A stretch of 64,000 nt of DNA. Source: Prionace glauca (Eukaryota > Chordata > Chondrichthyes > Carcharhiniformes > Carcharhinidae). Of this stretch, positions 42,140-53,954 are shown piece by piece (positions within the stretch are counted from its first letter, which is position 1; the number at the start of each line of letters is the position of its first letter). The position numbers and the translations under genes are program-made. The notes beneath the pieces were generated by a model. It was not told the origin of the DNA. It saw only the letters and a list, made by a program, of their open reading frames with translations, and searched no databases. The stretch covers positions 15,928,059-15,992,058 of the forward strand of contig CM075760.1 of NCBI GenBank assembly GCA_037974335.1, written 5' to 3'.

Positions 42140-43500
42140 AAGCGATGGAGTAGAATAACAGAATGTAGATAGGTCAGCACCAAAGAAATATGGACAATTC
42201 TATCCCGAACATAAAGACAAAGAGGAGTGTTAATGATTTCATGGAGGAATGAAGGATGTTAATTGTGGCAAAAGGCGAGCGAATGATGGAACTGACCAAA
42301 CAGTGACAGGTGCTCAAATAGGTGGATAGTTTCTCTTGTGTTGGGGCAGGACAGGAGATCGGAAAAAACAACTAACAGCAATCTACAAATGTTGGGGGTG
42401 GGGGACGGGGTGTTAAAATTAATAGGGATGGGGAGGAGGGTTAATATCCATAGTTTTTGAAATCAACGTTGATTCCAGTATCCTGCAATGTTCTGAAAGG
42501 GAACATGAAGTTTTGTCATTCAAATCATTTGGGCATCAGCAAAGCAAAGCAATAGGTCTACGAAGGGCATGTGGGCATGAGGTGAATTATCTGACATGTT
42601 TCCCTGTTGATATTATCAAGGCCGTAGCTCACTTACAGAACGATCATTTGTTCTTGACAAGCGAGATGACGATTAATTCTCTCGATTGCATTTGCACTAC
42701 ACTCTGCGCTGTCTCCGATATCAATGTACAAGGGCAATAAATTTTATATATATTCCACTATATTCCAAAATACCTTGGTACTGCTCGCATTTCATGAGGG
42801 TTAGTCTCAGTTATTATTGTACCAAAAAATGTATCTTTCTATTTTATTCCGACAGTGTCTCCACGTTCACTGCACTTGGTGCTATAAGTTCTAAACCATG
42901 TCTCGACAATTATTTGTCCCAACGATACATCAAAATATACACAACAGGGCACGTGTCAATAGTTCCTTCACTAGAAATTCTAAATTCGTTCTTGATCTTT
43001 TGAAAGCACTTTCAACATGTGTGATCTATCAGAACAACCTAAGTGCTGTGGTGTTTCCACAGAGTGCAGCATTTTCTTGTGATGGGTTCCACTTCATACA
43101 CCTCCTCCATGTTAGCAAATAGTTATTTCAAATTGTTCGATTGTAAATCTGTTCAAATCTTTGTATAACAACAGAATACTAAACACGAGGAAGTTAACAA
43201 AAAAACAAATCAACTCGTCAATTATAACCACATTATGGTAGGATAGGAAGATATGTTTTTCATTAGAAATGTGACCTTAGCTCGGTATACAAAATAGGCA
43301 CTTTGATTGGTGCAGATGCCAGGACCGAGACTTGGCGGAGACTTATGGGCCGAGTAGGTGCCGCAAATTTGCAGACAACAATTCACCCAAGTTGGCAATA
43401 TGTTCAACTCCCTAACTAATGTAACAAATGAAAGGCATGAAATCATCTTTTAATCTGTTTGTTCTCTGACCTGTTAATAATGTAGATGTTGTAATTTAAC
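42140..43500. other. Intergenic, nothing recognised
   Basis: AT-rich with chance ORFs only. No promoter-like or repeat motif could be supported. Confidence 0.4.
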
Positions 43501-43525
43501 TGTCCCTCTGGAGACTCTGACCTGG

Positions 43526-43532
43526 TATAAAG
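43526..43532 (+). promoter_or_regulatory. TATA box of GPR139-like C
   Basis: TATAAAG, 76 bp before the exon 1 ATG, in a CTGGTATAAAGG context. The distance fits a short 5'UTR. Confidence 0.45.
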
Positions 43533-43601
43533 GAAAGAGTCTTTTGCTCTTGCGCTGATCGTATGTGCAACTTGCAGAATTCAATTAGTTTCTGAAAGGT
43601 G

Positions 43602-43671
43602 ATGCATGGGCCAGCGAATGGACCATTTTATGCTATTTATTATCCAATACTCGCTGCCATTGGTGTCCCAG
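43602..43671 (+). CDS. GPR139-like: GPR139-like receptor C, exon 1
   Basis: ATG at 43602 encodes MHGPANGPFYAIYYPILAAIGVP plus one base (70 nt), followed by a GTAAGA donor. The short N-terminus and the IYYPxLAxxGVP start of helix 1 are the family signature. Phase 1 agrees with exon 2 at 45,103, giving the join GVP-A-NLMAIIIL. An overlapping frame starting at a later ATG is open but lacks the signature. Confidence 0.9.
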
Positions 43672-44477
43672 GTAAGAGATGAATGTCAGCTAAATTGCTC
43701 ATTTGTCTTGTGCTGATAAACGTCTCATTGTATTTTAGTGTATAAGAGTGCATTACTTCCATTTGCATTATGCAGTATGACATTCGCATTTCGACACATT
43801 TCATTTCATACCTGTAGAAAAACTGCTTACTAAAATGCAGGAATATAAATTATAATTGTAACATTGCACACACGCTATGTTGTTCAACATTTCTACTGAA
43901 CCAGAGAAATGTGTATCAAGCAAGAGTGCTAAATGTTTGATCAAAGAAGTATGTTATCTCAATAAATCTCAGATAAGGTAAGGGAGAAAAAAAACTGATA
44001 CTTTGACGATGAGAATTCCAGGGAATAGGTCCCAGACAGCGAAAGAGATAACTACAATGATGGATCGTTAATATCTGGAATTGACAACAGGGCAAATATA
44101 GAAAAACATTACCATCTCAGATAGTTGTGGGGCTGCAGCATTTACATGGATGGGGATTGGAGAGGCTGACGAGGCTAACGAGGTAATGGATCATATGGAG
44201 GGAGCACTAAAACGGAGGTGTAACTACTCAATGGTTCATAACAGCTCAGCAAGCACAGTGCTACTGGGTGAACGGGGTTGGGGCATGAGTAAGAGCATTG
44301 GAAACAAATGTTTTGGGTCAGTTGCAGTTCACCGAGAATGCACGGAGTCTATTCCGATGGTCATGGGTCTAGGTATCAGAAAGGATTTCAGTCGCTGTTA
44401 TCCTGAGGCGCTGTTTGATGACATCCAACGTCATGGGCTACACTAGAAAGTAAACATATACAGCGTCGGTTCTTACT

Positions 44478-44778
44478 TTGTCTTAAGTTGAAGTTTACTT
44501 ATTAGTTACATGTAAACTTGCATTTAACACTGCAATGAAGTTGCTGTGAGAATCACCTAACCGCCTCAGCCTGGCGCCTGTTCAGGTACATAGCGGATGA
44601 ATTTGGCAAGCAGCACGTATTTCGGAATGTGGGAGGAAACCAGAGCACATGGTGGAAAACTGCGCACACATGGGGAGAACGCACAGGCTCTAGATAGACA
44701 GCGACTGAAGCCTGGAACCGATCCCAGGTCACTGACGCTATGAGGTCACAGTGCTAACCATTGTACCACCATGCCGCT
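44478..44778 (-). mobile_element. tRNA-derived SINE in intron of gene C
   Basis: Reverse orientation: GCGGCATGGTGGTACAATGG head at the high end, and tail with AGCAACTTCATTGCAGTG. Same tail type as the copy at 24.7 kb. Confidence 0.72.
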
Positions 44779-45102
44779 TATGGTCAACATGGGATTGTGG
44801 GCATCTGAATGTTCAGCCCACCATCAAAACAGAACATCAATATTTTAAAGAGTCACCACCGCAATCAAAATCAGCGGTCAGAGAACGGAATTTTTGACAA
44901 TGAGTGATTGTTATCTTCAATGAAATGACAGATATTTAATCCAGCAGTGGTCGTATAATAAATAGTGATGGCTTTGCAATTATTGAAATCCGGAGGTGAC
45001 AAATGAATGGATCAAAAATGTTTAAGTCACTGATTGGATCAGTGAGTAGCTGTTTTTTGAAGTCCGCTCGGTAACATCTCTCTCTTTTTTTTTCTTTTCC
45101 AG

Positions 45103-46025
45103 CCAACTTGATGGCGATCATCATCCTATCCCGTGGACGGTGCGGACTCTCGCGGTGCATCACCTACTACCTCGTGGCGATAGCAGTGACCGATTTCCTT
45201 GTCATGGTTACCGCTGTTATCCTCAACCGGATAGGTGGCATTTACTTCAGGTACAGTGTCCTATCTACCACCCCCGGATGTGCTGTCAGCACTGTGCTGG
45301 TGTATTCAACACGGGATGGTTCAGTCTGGTTAACAGTGGCTTTCACCTTAGACCGGTATGTGGCCATCTGTTGTCAGAGACTAAAGGCCAGATACTGCAC
45401 TGAGAAAACAGCATTGCTGGTTATAGGATTTATTTGTACTCTAAGCTACGTCAAGAACACCCCTTTCTACTTCACCTATCAGCCCTTGTACATCCTGGAC
45501 GGGGTGCCTTGGTTGTGTGATATTATGTCCAGCTATTATTCTTTTCCTGCCTGGCAGGCCTATGACTGGCTGGACCATATATTAACGCCCTTTCTACCAT
45601 TCCTCCTCATTCTGATTCTCAACGCTCTAACAGTGAAGCACATTTTAGTGGCCAGCAAAGCCCGCAGGAGACTCCGGAGCACCGAGAATCATGGAGATCC
45701 AGAGATGGCGAACCGCAAGAGATCCATTGTCTTGCTATTCACCATCTCACTCAGTTTCCTCCTCTTGTGGGCCACCTACGTCGGACATTTCCTCTACGTG
45801 CGGATTACGGGTGAGGCCTACTTCACCGGCCTGGATTTCAATAACCCACACTTCATCCTTCAAGAAACTACAAACATGCTCCAGTTACTCAGTTCTTGCA
45901 ACAACACTTTTATCTATGCAGTAGCCCAAACCAAGTTCCGAAATGAACTGAAGAAGGTTCTGTTACTTCCCTTCTCCATTTTCACCAGTTGCTTTAGGTT
46001 GAACATTATTTTATCATCTAGTTAA
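45103..46025 (+). CDS. GPR139-like: GPR139-like receptor C, exon 2
   Basis: Second exon after a 1,431-bp intron and a TTTTCCAG acceptor. With exon 1 it makes exactly 331 codons including the stop, i.e. 330 residues. Helices are clear: 2 (AIAVTDFLVMVTAVIL), 3 ending LDRYVAICCQ with DRY near residue 107, 4 (VIGFICTLSYVKNTPF), 5 (HILTPFLPFLLILILNALTV), 6 (SIVLLFTISLSFLLLW), 7 with NTFIYAVAQ in place of NPxxY. Loop 3 is rich in basic residues (SKARRRLRST). No defects are seen, so it is probably functional. Ligand and tissue are unknown; GPR139 proper is a brain receptor, and orthology to it should not be assumed for this expanded set. Confidence 0.92.
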
Positions 46026-46040
46026 TGTCTGGTAATGCTT

Positions 46041-46740
46041 TCAAAGAACAAAGAACAACACAGCACTGGAAACAGGCCCTTCGGCCCAACGAGCCAGTGC
46101 CGCCGTCCCATTGTCAGTGACCTATCCTAAAAGCACATTTTTAGGATGTGGAAGGAAACCGGAGCACCCGGAGGAAACCCACGCAACCACGGGGAGAACG
46201 CGCAAATTCCCACGGACACAGGCCCAAATCCATGTGTCCGCACAGCAACAGAGATAGTCTCTGAGCTGTCATGTTGCCCTCGAGATGGTCCAGTTTAAGC
46301 ACACCAACGACATGAAGCAGTAGGCAACTCCCGAAGCAACATCCAAGAGCAGCCCACCACAACCTGCCGCACGCATGCCCCTTGCTGGACTTAAATGCCT
46401 GTGGAGACAAAAAATTAATTATTAAAAAGACTCTACATCCCTGAGGCTAAAACTGAATCCCAAGCCTACAATGTTTAGTAAGGCCTCCTATATCCCCCTA
46501 AATGTAGACCGCTCATGTGGCTGTCCAAGTGACTCTTAAACAACCCTAGAGTGCCTGCTTCCACCGCCTTACTCGGCAGTGCATTCCACATCCCCACTAC
46601 CCTTTGTGTGAAGAACTGCCCTCAAATATTAGTCTTATACCTAGCCCCCCTCACCCTAAGCCCGTGACCCCTCGTTCTATCCATTTCTAATAGCGGGAAA
46701 AGCTTACCACCATTTACTCTATCTATCCCCTTCATAACGT
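46041..46740 (-). mobile_element. Composite CR1-like repeat downstream of gene C
   Basis: Starts with the AACAAAGAACAACACAGCAC and GGCCCTTCGGCCCAACGAGC type 3' end, followed by SINE-like sequence, then CR1 3' coding sequence in reverse from about 46,560. The same unusual combination follows gene D at 62,346-63,130 and is very similar. Confidence 0.65.
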
Positions 46741-47009
46741 TGCTGTCTAAAGTCAGAAACACCAATCATTTGCAAACATTTGCAACACCAATCTCGCAAT
46801 GCAGCAATCAGAATTAACATGTGGTATATGAGGAGTAACAAAATAAAAGTTATCGTCAAAACAATAGTGAACATGAAATGGCAGATGGAGACAAGGCACA
46901 TCCCATGGGTTTTCCGTGATTTCAGATGGATGATATCAGACAGAACAGAACAGGGAGAGAGGGTCCCTGGAATGATGCTCAGTGAATTCTGGGCATTTGT
47001 ATCAGGGGG

Positions 47010-47440
47010 AATAAGAACATACGGAAAAGGAGCAGGAATAGGCCATCTGGCCCTTCGAGAATAAACTAGGCTTGTACTCGTTAGAGTTTAGAAGAACGAG
47101 GGGAGATCTCATTGAGACGTAAAAGATGATGAATGGGATGGATAGGATAGAGGTGGTGAGACTCTTCCCGCTCAGAAAGGACAGTAGAACTAGGGGGCAC
47201 AGCCTCAAGATCAAGGGGTAGCGGTTTAGAACGGAGTTGAGGAAGAACTTCTTCACTCAAAGGGTGGTGAATCTCTGGAATTCTCTGCCTGTTGAAGTGG
47301 TGGAGGCTATCTCGCTAAATATTTTTAAGAAGCGGGTTGATGGGTTTTTGATAAGAGGGGGGATTAAGGGTAACGGGGAGAGGGCGGGAATGTGGAACTG
47401 AGCCACGACAGATCAGCCATGATCTTATTGAACATGGAGA
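47010..47440 (+). mobile_element. CR1-like LINE fragment, rearranged
   Basis: AATAAGAACATACGGAAAAG then CTTCGAGAATAAACTAGGCT: a 3'-tail piece is fused to coding sequence in the opposite orientation. The latter encodes RGDLIET-type, RTELRKNFFTQRVVNLWNSL and LNIFKKRVDGFLIRGG, which looks like a twin-priming inversion. Confidence 0.6.
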
Positions 47441-47449
47441 AATGCAGAC

Positions 47450-49059
47450 CAGAAACAGAAGGCAGTGGGAGATGCTTAATGGTTACAACCAGACTTTCAG
47501 TGTGTTTTCTGTTGAGTGGGGTCTTTCTCTATCTCATGGAAAAGTAAGAGAAAAAATCCATCTTTGTGAATTTTAACCAAATGTGAAGCTGAATTCGTTG
47601 TATCAGTAAGGCCCCAGCCTGGGAGAATAAATAGTTACTAGTGTCAAATGGGCCCCAGTTTTTGAAAATTCTGCTCTTTTTTCTCTCTGGTCAATCCCAT
47701 AGATTTCAATCTTGTCATAATTTGAACATTTGTAATCGATGATGTGCTTATGTGAAATACGACTGAAGGGGGAAATTATTAACCAATTTACAATGTTTTT
47801 AACAGAATACATGAGATATTGCAAAGAGGTAAATGATTCTTGAAACAATAAGGTAATGAAATAATTACTTTACACACATACGGATGAATAAGAAAATTAA
47901 ATAAATAATTATGACTATAAAAATATATGCTCTTATTTTAAATGTATTTTATGTATTGAATGAATTGTTGTTCAATTCAACCAAAAGCAAGCCACTGTAA
48001 GGTATGATGGTAACATCGAAGAGTTGAGAGCCTATGGCTTGAAAACCTTCGTGGTCAGCAGAACTCATAGCTGAAGGTTTCTGGCGAGGGAACACATTTT
48101 GCAACTTTATGAATGGGGGCATTCAATGCTTAGACATAGAATAGATTGTGCCATGCTGCAGGATCACGTTCTATCTAGTCCTGGGAATGAGCCGGTGGGA
48201 ATGCTCACTTTGACCGACAGATGAGTGTCCTTAGTTAGACAGCAACAGGGAAGTGTGTTCAGCCAAGAAGGGAGTCAGCATCCAAATTAAATGGACGAAT
48301 GAGATATCATTCTGCAGGGATGTAAAATGTGATTCGCTGAGAAATTTGTCACGAATTATTATTGATTTTTTTTGCTGAATGTAATTGATTTTAAAATAAT
48401 ATAAGGCAGGAATAATATCAGGAAATCTTTAATCTATTTGTTTTTGATTATACATGTTTGATGCATTGGAAAGGTTCTGTCGCTCTATTCCAAAGCTACT
48501 TCACCCTTTTGGTGACCTCCGAGCAGCTGCTTTTGTTTTGTTTTCATTTTCAACAAATATTACGTCCTTATATGGAGATATCTGCCTCGTGAGTTTTATA
48601 TTGTCTATAGTTAAAAACAGTATTGGTCGTCTCAAATTATCCCAGAACACTTAGTAATACTTTGGAATTAGTAATAATTTGGAAATTTGTAATCAATGAT
48701 GTACTCATATACATACACCACAATCTCTTGGTTTCACCTCACGGTTTGCACCTCTGTCCTGTATGTGTTCTCGATCGAGCTTGTGGTATGACTGCCTTGG
48801 AAGCATTTCATTGGGGGATATATAGAGGGATTCTCTCTGTTAACCCATGCTGCAGCGACACTGATAGTATTTTAAGGGGCAGTGTAAAGGAAACTATCTT
48901 CTTCTGCACACTGTCCTACATCGGTCTCTGATGAAGCAGAGCCTTTGCTGTTTAGAATTACCTGAAAGTAGTCAGTGACAGACCAGTTTATGAGTGAAAT
49001 CACCGAGGTTCCCCTCATTCTTCACTCATTTCCTCTCTGGATTTTATCATGAGAAGGCA
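47450..49059. other. Intergenic, nothing recognised
   Basis: AT-rich. No exon with Ig, V or GPCR features could be found on either strand. Confidence 0.4.
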
Positions 49060-49866
49060 GAGATGAAGGTGTCTTTACACGAATTGTTAATGGTTGGCGC
49101 AGTGGCTCTTTCACGAAAACACCTTGAGTTCAACCATATCCCACACATGACTGGGGGAACATGCCTGTTTGGGAAAAGGGGAAAACCGTTGTCATAGGGA
49201 AATGGAGCGGAGTTGATAGGTTTAGGAGAACGAAATTAAGCAAAGCCAGGGATGGTTAATTTTTTATTCAATATTTATTTAAAAAACAGAGAATATTTTA
49301 CGGCGAAATTATGTTTTAAAGTTAGAAAAATGAACATAGCGATTGAGCTTCACATTGAGAACAGAACACATATGCAGGGAATCCGTCAATATTTGTACAC
49401 CTGTTACATACACCAGAAAGAGAAAACAGGACCTTAATAGAAAGAGGAATTAACAAACGTGAATAAGGAATGAGGAAAGTTTCTTATTCATACGTGACAT
49501 TTAAACTACGGGGAAACTATTAACCACAATTACATTATAACAAAAAAAATCGTACTTTTCACACTGAAAACTGAAGTAACGTCTGTGATTGCTTCAGTTT
49601 TAGATTCAGGATGATAAACTGAGAGAACTTTACTGATAGAGTCACCAAGGGCAGATATTGTACTTGTGTCGTACAGAGATCTTGATAATGAGTTGTGGGA
49701 AGTCTGCAGCGTCCAAAATTCAACTCATCATTTGATCTGTAACCGAAAGATACAATAATGAAGCAGATGTTTATGATGCGGGACATTAATGTTGCAGTTT
49801 TAATCAGTGAAACATTGAGAGATTTTTCAAATGCATTCTGCCAGTTTGAAATGTGAGTGGATTCAA
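49060..49866 (-). other. IGHM: IgM membrane-form 3'UTR and flank
   Basis: Sequence downstream of the membrane exon on the minus strand, duplicated at 6,415-7,115. An AATAAA-type signal (plus strand TTTATT at 49,263-49,268) lies about 600 bp after the stop codon and could serve as poly(A) signal. The transcript end is not known. Confidence 0.45.
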
Positions 49867-50003
49867 TCATTTCACCTTCACCAGAGTGACGGCAGTGCTG
49901 TAGAAAATGCTCAGGAAGAACAGGACGATGAATGTGGAAGCGGTTGTCCAGATGTTGCTGTTATCATCCTCATTCTCGTCAATCCAGATACGATCGGTGG
50001 GGT
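49867..50003 (-). CDS. IGHM: IgM heavy chain membrane exon
   Basis: Exon entered by CCCGTAG on the minus strand. It encodes an acidic extracellular linker (DPTDRIWIDENEDDNSN), then the transmembrane helix NIWTTASTFIVLFFLSIFYS, then TAVTLVKVK and a stop. The TTASTFIVLF-LS-FYST core with its polar Thr/Ser face is the highly conserved IgM membrane anchor that pairs with CD79. The last codons AAG-GTG-AAA-TGA contain a possible GT donor after AAG, where mammals place the M1/M2 boundary. Here read-through also gives VK and stop. Phase 1 matches the internal donor in the CH4 exon at 53,677, 3.7 kb upstream. The exon itself is intact. Confidence 0.92.
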
Positions 50004-50559
50004 CTACGGGACCAAGAAATGAAATTAGATTACTTTATTGATCCAGGGAATCTTATTGTTATTTTTCTTTTCCTCGTTCTCCTTCATAAGCTGTTACTTC
50101 ATTCTCTTGTATAATTTTCAATGTATATCTACGGTTAATTTCAGGACACTCAGTAACCGATTTCTGTAATTATTTTCACACTTGATCTTTATTGACATTC
50201 CTTGGACAGTCTATGTCAGAAAGCACTGAAGATGTTTTCTTGAGTATCAGTTCATTTCCGAACTATTTTCCACTATCCCTGGTTGAAGAATATTATGACT
50301 GATATCGAGGAACATTCACTGATCAATTTTTCACAGATGGTGACTGATCTATAAAGTGTGAATGTTGTTGTTTAACAGATGGGATGTAGTTTATGGTGGA
50401 TCTTTTATGGTGGAAATAGTTAGTGGATCATTGACTTCTTTCATTTTCTCAAAGTGTTTGTCGGTGCAATGTACATTGGGATAGTTGTCGGTGGATATGT
50501 CCATTAAAATTCATGTTTAAGTTTTACTTTCATCATTTACCTGTCACTTGTATTTACGA

Positions 50560-51965
50560 ATTTGCGTTTGTGTGTGTGTGCATGAGCATCTCGTAGTCTG
50601 CATTAATCTTTGGTTCTGAGTTAATATGAGTGTATCCGGGTTAATGTATGTGTTCATTTACCCGTGTTTGTTAATTTGTGTAGTTGTGTGTCTGCGTCTG
50701 TATATATATTTTATTCTTTTGACTTTATGGATATATGAATATTATTGTGTGAAGTCTATGTACATTTATTAATGCCATTCTTAACGTGTGGACGTGTTCC
50801 TGCCTATTTCAATGTGCTAATTTCTGTCACTCGAACAATGTTTCCTTCCCTTTTCGTGTGTGTCTGTTTGTGTGCTTATCTGTTAACATGTTAATGTATG
50901 TATATCTTTATTGATAGTTATTTATAACGGTGTGATAATGTATGCTTGTGTTTCCATGTGTAATAATGTGTACTATGGTATTCTGTTCTTTATGAACATG
51001 TGAATGTTGCGTACATTTGTTCACGTGAAAATGTTTGGCTGTCTGTTCATCTCTATGCAGTCTGTTAATGTTTCTATGTGTATTTCCCTGTATCAGTGTT
51101 ATTGCGTATAACATTGTGTGTGTCTATATCTATATTCCCACCAGCGTGAATGTGTGATAAAATGTATTTCTGTGTTTGTCTATGTGTATGGATCTGCATG
51201 CGTGTGTATCTGTCTTTATTGTGTGTATGCATGTATGTGTTTGTCTTTAGGTCTATGTTCCTAGTTACATACGCAAAGTTGCGTGGAAACTTGTGTGTTT
51301 GTATGCGTATATGTGTGTGTATGTACATATTTGATAATTTGTGTGTATGTTTTTGCTTTTGTGCCTGCGTGTCTATGTGTGCGTGTGTGTGTGTGGGTGT
51401 ATGCACGAGTGTCCGTGTATGTGTGTGTGTTTATGTGTGTGTGCATGAGATAGAGAGAGAGAGATAATGTGTGTGCGCGCCTGTGTATGGTTGTATTTGC
51501 CTGTGTTCATTTGTGTATGCGTGTATTTTTGTTCGTATATGTGTTGTCCATGAGTATATTTGTGTGAGCTTGCTTGTTTGTGTTCGTTTCTGCATACATT
51601 GTCTGCACTTATGGTCCGTGAATATGTACTTGTATGTATGCATCTATCTGTGCTTTTTTGTGTGTGTTTTGTACTTCTGTGATTCTGTGTCTGTATTTGA
51701 ATGCGCGTCCATATTTCTGTATATGTAGGTGTGTGGAGTATGTGCATGAGTTTGCGTGTGTGTATTGACATGTATCTTTATGTACTTGTGAACATATATA
51801 TGAGTATGTGTACTTGTGCGTGTATTTGTGCATTTGTGTCGATGTGTGTGTGTGTGTGTGTCGATGTGAACACTTATATGTGTATTTATAATTGTGATAA
51901 TTTTGTGCAGTATTGTCAGTTTGTGTATTTTTTAACTGTTGCTCTAAATTTCACTGGCAATAATT
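50560..51965 (+). repeat. GT-rich low-complexity tract (1.4 kb)
   Basis: A long irregular run of TGTGTATGTG / GTTTGTGTGTG type sequence with interspersed T-rich bits, and one GAGATAGAGAGAGAGAGA patch at about 51,450. It lies in the intron between IgM CH4 and the membrane exon. It yields long ORFs of Cys/Val/His/Thr on both strands that are composition artefacts. Confidence 0.85.
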
Positions 51966-52049
51966 AATTGAATATAATCCACACGATACGAATAATGGAA
52001 CATATTTTCAGAGTTTGCTGTACAAATTTATTTTATGTGACCGGTGAGA

Positions 52050-52675
52050 AGATCAAGAAGGAATGGTGGCCTTTATCGCGAGGGGGATAGAATATAAAAG
52101 GGAGATCTTGCACTGGTGAGGCCGCAACTGGAGTACTGTATGCAGTTTTGGTCCCCTTATTTGAGAAAGGATATATTGGCCTTGGAGGGAGTACAGAGAA
52201 GGTTCACCAGGCTGATACCAGAGATGAGGGGTTTGGCTTATGAGGAGAGATGAAATAGACTCGTTGGAGTTTAGAAGGCTGAGGGGAGACTTACAAGATA
52301 ATGAAGGGGCTAGATAGGGTAGAGAGATTCTTTCCGCTCAGAAAGGAAACCATAACTAGAGGGCACAGCCTCAAAATAAGGGGGGGGGGTTGCAGTTTAG
52401 AACAGAGCTGAGGAGGAACTTCTTCACTCAATCGGTGGTGAATCTCTGGAATTCTCTGCCCATTGAAGTGATGGAGGCTACCTCGTTGAATATGTTTAAG
52501 ACAGGGGTAGACAAATTTCTGATAGACAAAGGAAAGAAGGGTTATGGGGAGAAATCGGGAAAGTGGAACTGATCCACTTCAGATCAGCCATGATCTTATT
52601 GAATGGCGGGGCAGGCTCGACGGGCTAGGTGGCCTACTCCTGCTCCTATTTATTATGTTTTTATGTTCTTATATC
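52050..52675 (+). mobile_element. CR1-like LINE, 3' fragment
   Basis: Starts at the GGTGGCCTTTATCGCGAGGG (GFIARGIEY) region and runs through RPQLEYCMQFW-like, FRTELRRNFFTQSVVNLWNS and DKFLIDKGKKGYGE to a TTTTATGTTCTTATAT end. It lies within the IgM CH4-membrane intron. Confidence 0.75.
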
Positions 52676-53582
52676 AGGGAAACGAATGAAATCATTTATT
52701 GCTACATCTCAGAAACCTCAGGTACAGAACAGAAAAACCGGAGAGGATTCAAACATTTGTATAAATTTGTATTACGGGAAATCAATGCCAGCACATGATC
52801 AAGAGTTTTGAAACATTTTAAAATTGTGTTGCATAAGTATATATATTACACTGATTAAGATAATGATATTTCCAAATCTGCAGCAAGCAAACCGGAAGCT
52901 AATTTGTACTTTTGACAACTGAGTCCTTATTGTAGAAAGCCGTTCCCTTCCAAACACGCTACTTGGGGAGAGGAAGGAGAATGAACTCCCTCTACCCGGT
53001 GAAGCAATGTCCCTAATGGTTCTAACCGCTGAGGAGGTGGAGGTACAGTGGATAAATAATGACATTCCTCCTCTTTTCATTGAGGAAGTGGTGGTACATG
53101 GGTTAGCTATTGCTCCTCCCCTCTCTTTATTGGGCGAGTAGGAATCCGGAATGTAAACAATTTCACTCTCCCTCTCTCTGACAGGGGGATTGTTACTCCA
53201 TGTTTCTGTGTGACCCTCACTTCAGTTCCCAGTGGGTTTGGTGCAGCAGCTTAAAGCTGACATCAATGGATAAAGGCATTGACAATGAGGGAAGCAGGAA
53301 CACGGAGATCTAAATGTTGTGTTTGTCAGAAATGTTGAAATAGTCATATTTCTCCTCAGCAGGAGGAAGTTCGGTGAAGATATTTTACAGAATCCTGTAA
53401 TGAATATACTCTACTGGATCTGGGTGTATCTGAGCTGGGTGCACTCGTTCAACAAGACTTGGATCCGAGACCTGAAAATATCAGACACAAGCTAAAGATA
53501 TATCATGGAAGTAAAACTGAAAAACAATTTACTAAGCAATTGGGAATTTCATTTATCGTTTGAGGAAAATTGTTTTATTATT

Positions 53583-53588
53583 TTTATT
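53583..53588 (-). promoter_or_regulatory. Poly(A) signal for secreted IgM form
   Basis: AATAAA on the minus strand 28 nt after the secretory stop codon, with a further AATAAA-like hexamer just downstream. The position suits the secreted transcript. Confidence 0.5.
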
Positions 53589-53615
53589 GAAGGTTTTAAT
53601 GTAACCGAGTGATTC

Positions 53616-53949
53616 TCATTGACATGAATTAACCGTGTCCATCAGTGCAAGGGAAATGTTCACAAAACTGGGTTTACCGCTGGATTTGTCAACTGTTCTG
53701 TTGATGATCTTCAAGGGGATGGCTTCATGTCCCACCACACAGGAGTAAGAAGCGCCGCTAGACCAGTCCTCTGCTGCAATGGATAACAGGCTGTATGTGA
53801 AGAAGGAGCTATTGCCGTTCTCCGCCACCACCTCGGTGTTCCTGTAGTTCCCGGGATTCACCGGCTTGTCGTTGACGGTCCACTTGACGAAGATCTCTCG
53901 GGGGGAGAAACCTCTCACTAAGCAGCTGAGGGAGACAAATCTCTGAGCG
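53616..53949 (-). pseudogene. IGHM: IgM CH4 exon, 3' part with secretory tail
   Basis: The major part of the fourth constant domain. It has the domain's first Cys in [20 protein letters not shown] with its Trp, [15 protein letters not shown], the second Cys in [18 protein letters not shown], then DKSSG and the secretory tailpiece [19 protein letters not shown] with stop. The tail retains the N-glycosylation site NIS and the penultimate-region Cys used for polymer formation. The sequence GCGGTAAACCC at 53,680-53,670 is the internal donor for membrane splicing, exactly as in mammalian Cmu4. The frame is open, but at 53,949/53,950 the exon is cut by a LINE. The remaining 58 nt are at 55,653-55,710, so a normal transcript is unlikely. 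Confidence 0.9.
53677..53682 (-). promoter_or_regulatory. Internal splice donor for membrane IgM
   Basis: GCG|GTAAACC within the CH4 codons for SSGKP. It uses phase 1, which matches the membrane exon at 50,003. Conserved with mammalian mu genes from established knowledge. Confidence 0.8.
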
Positions 53950-53954
53950 GAGAC

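Noticed and set aside
50908-51967. Long ORFs rich in His/Thr or Cys/Val on both strands
   Set aside because: Products of GT-repeat composition, open on both strands at once.
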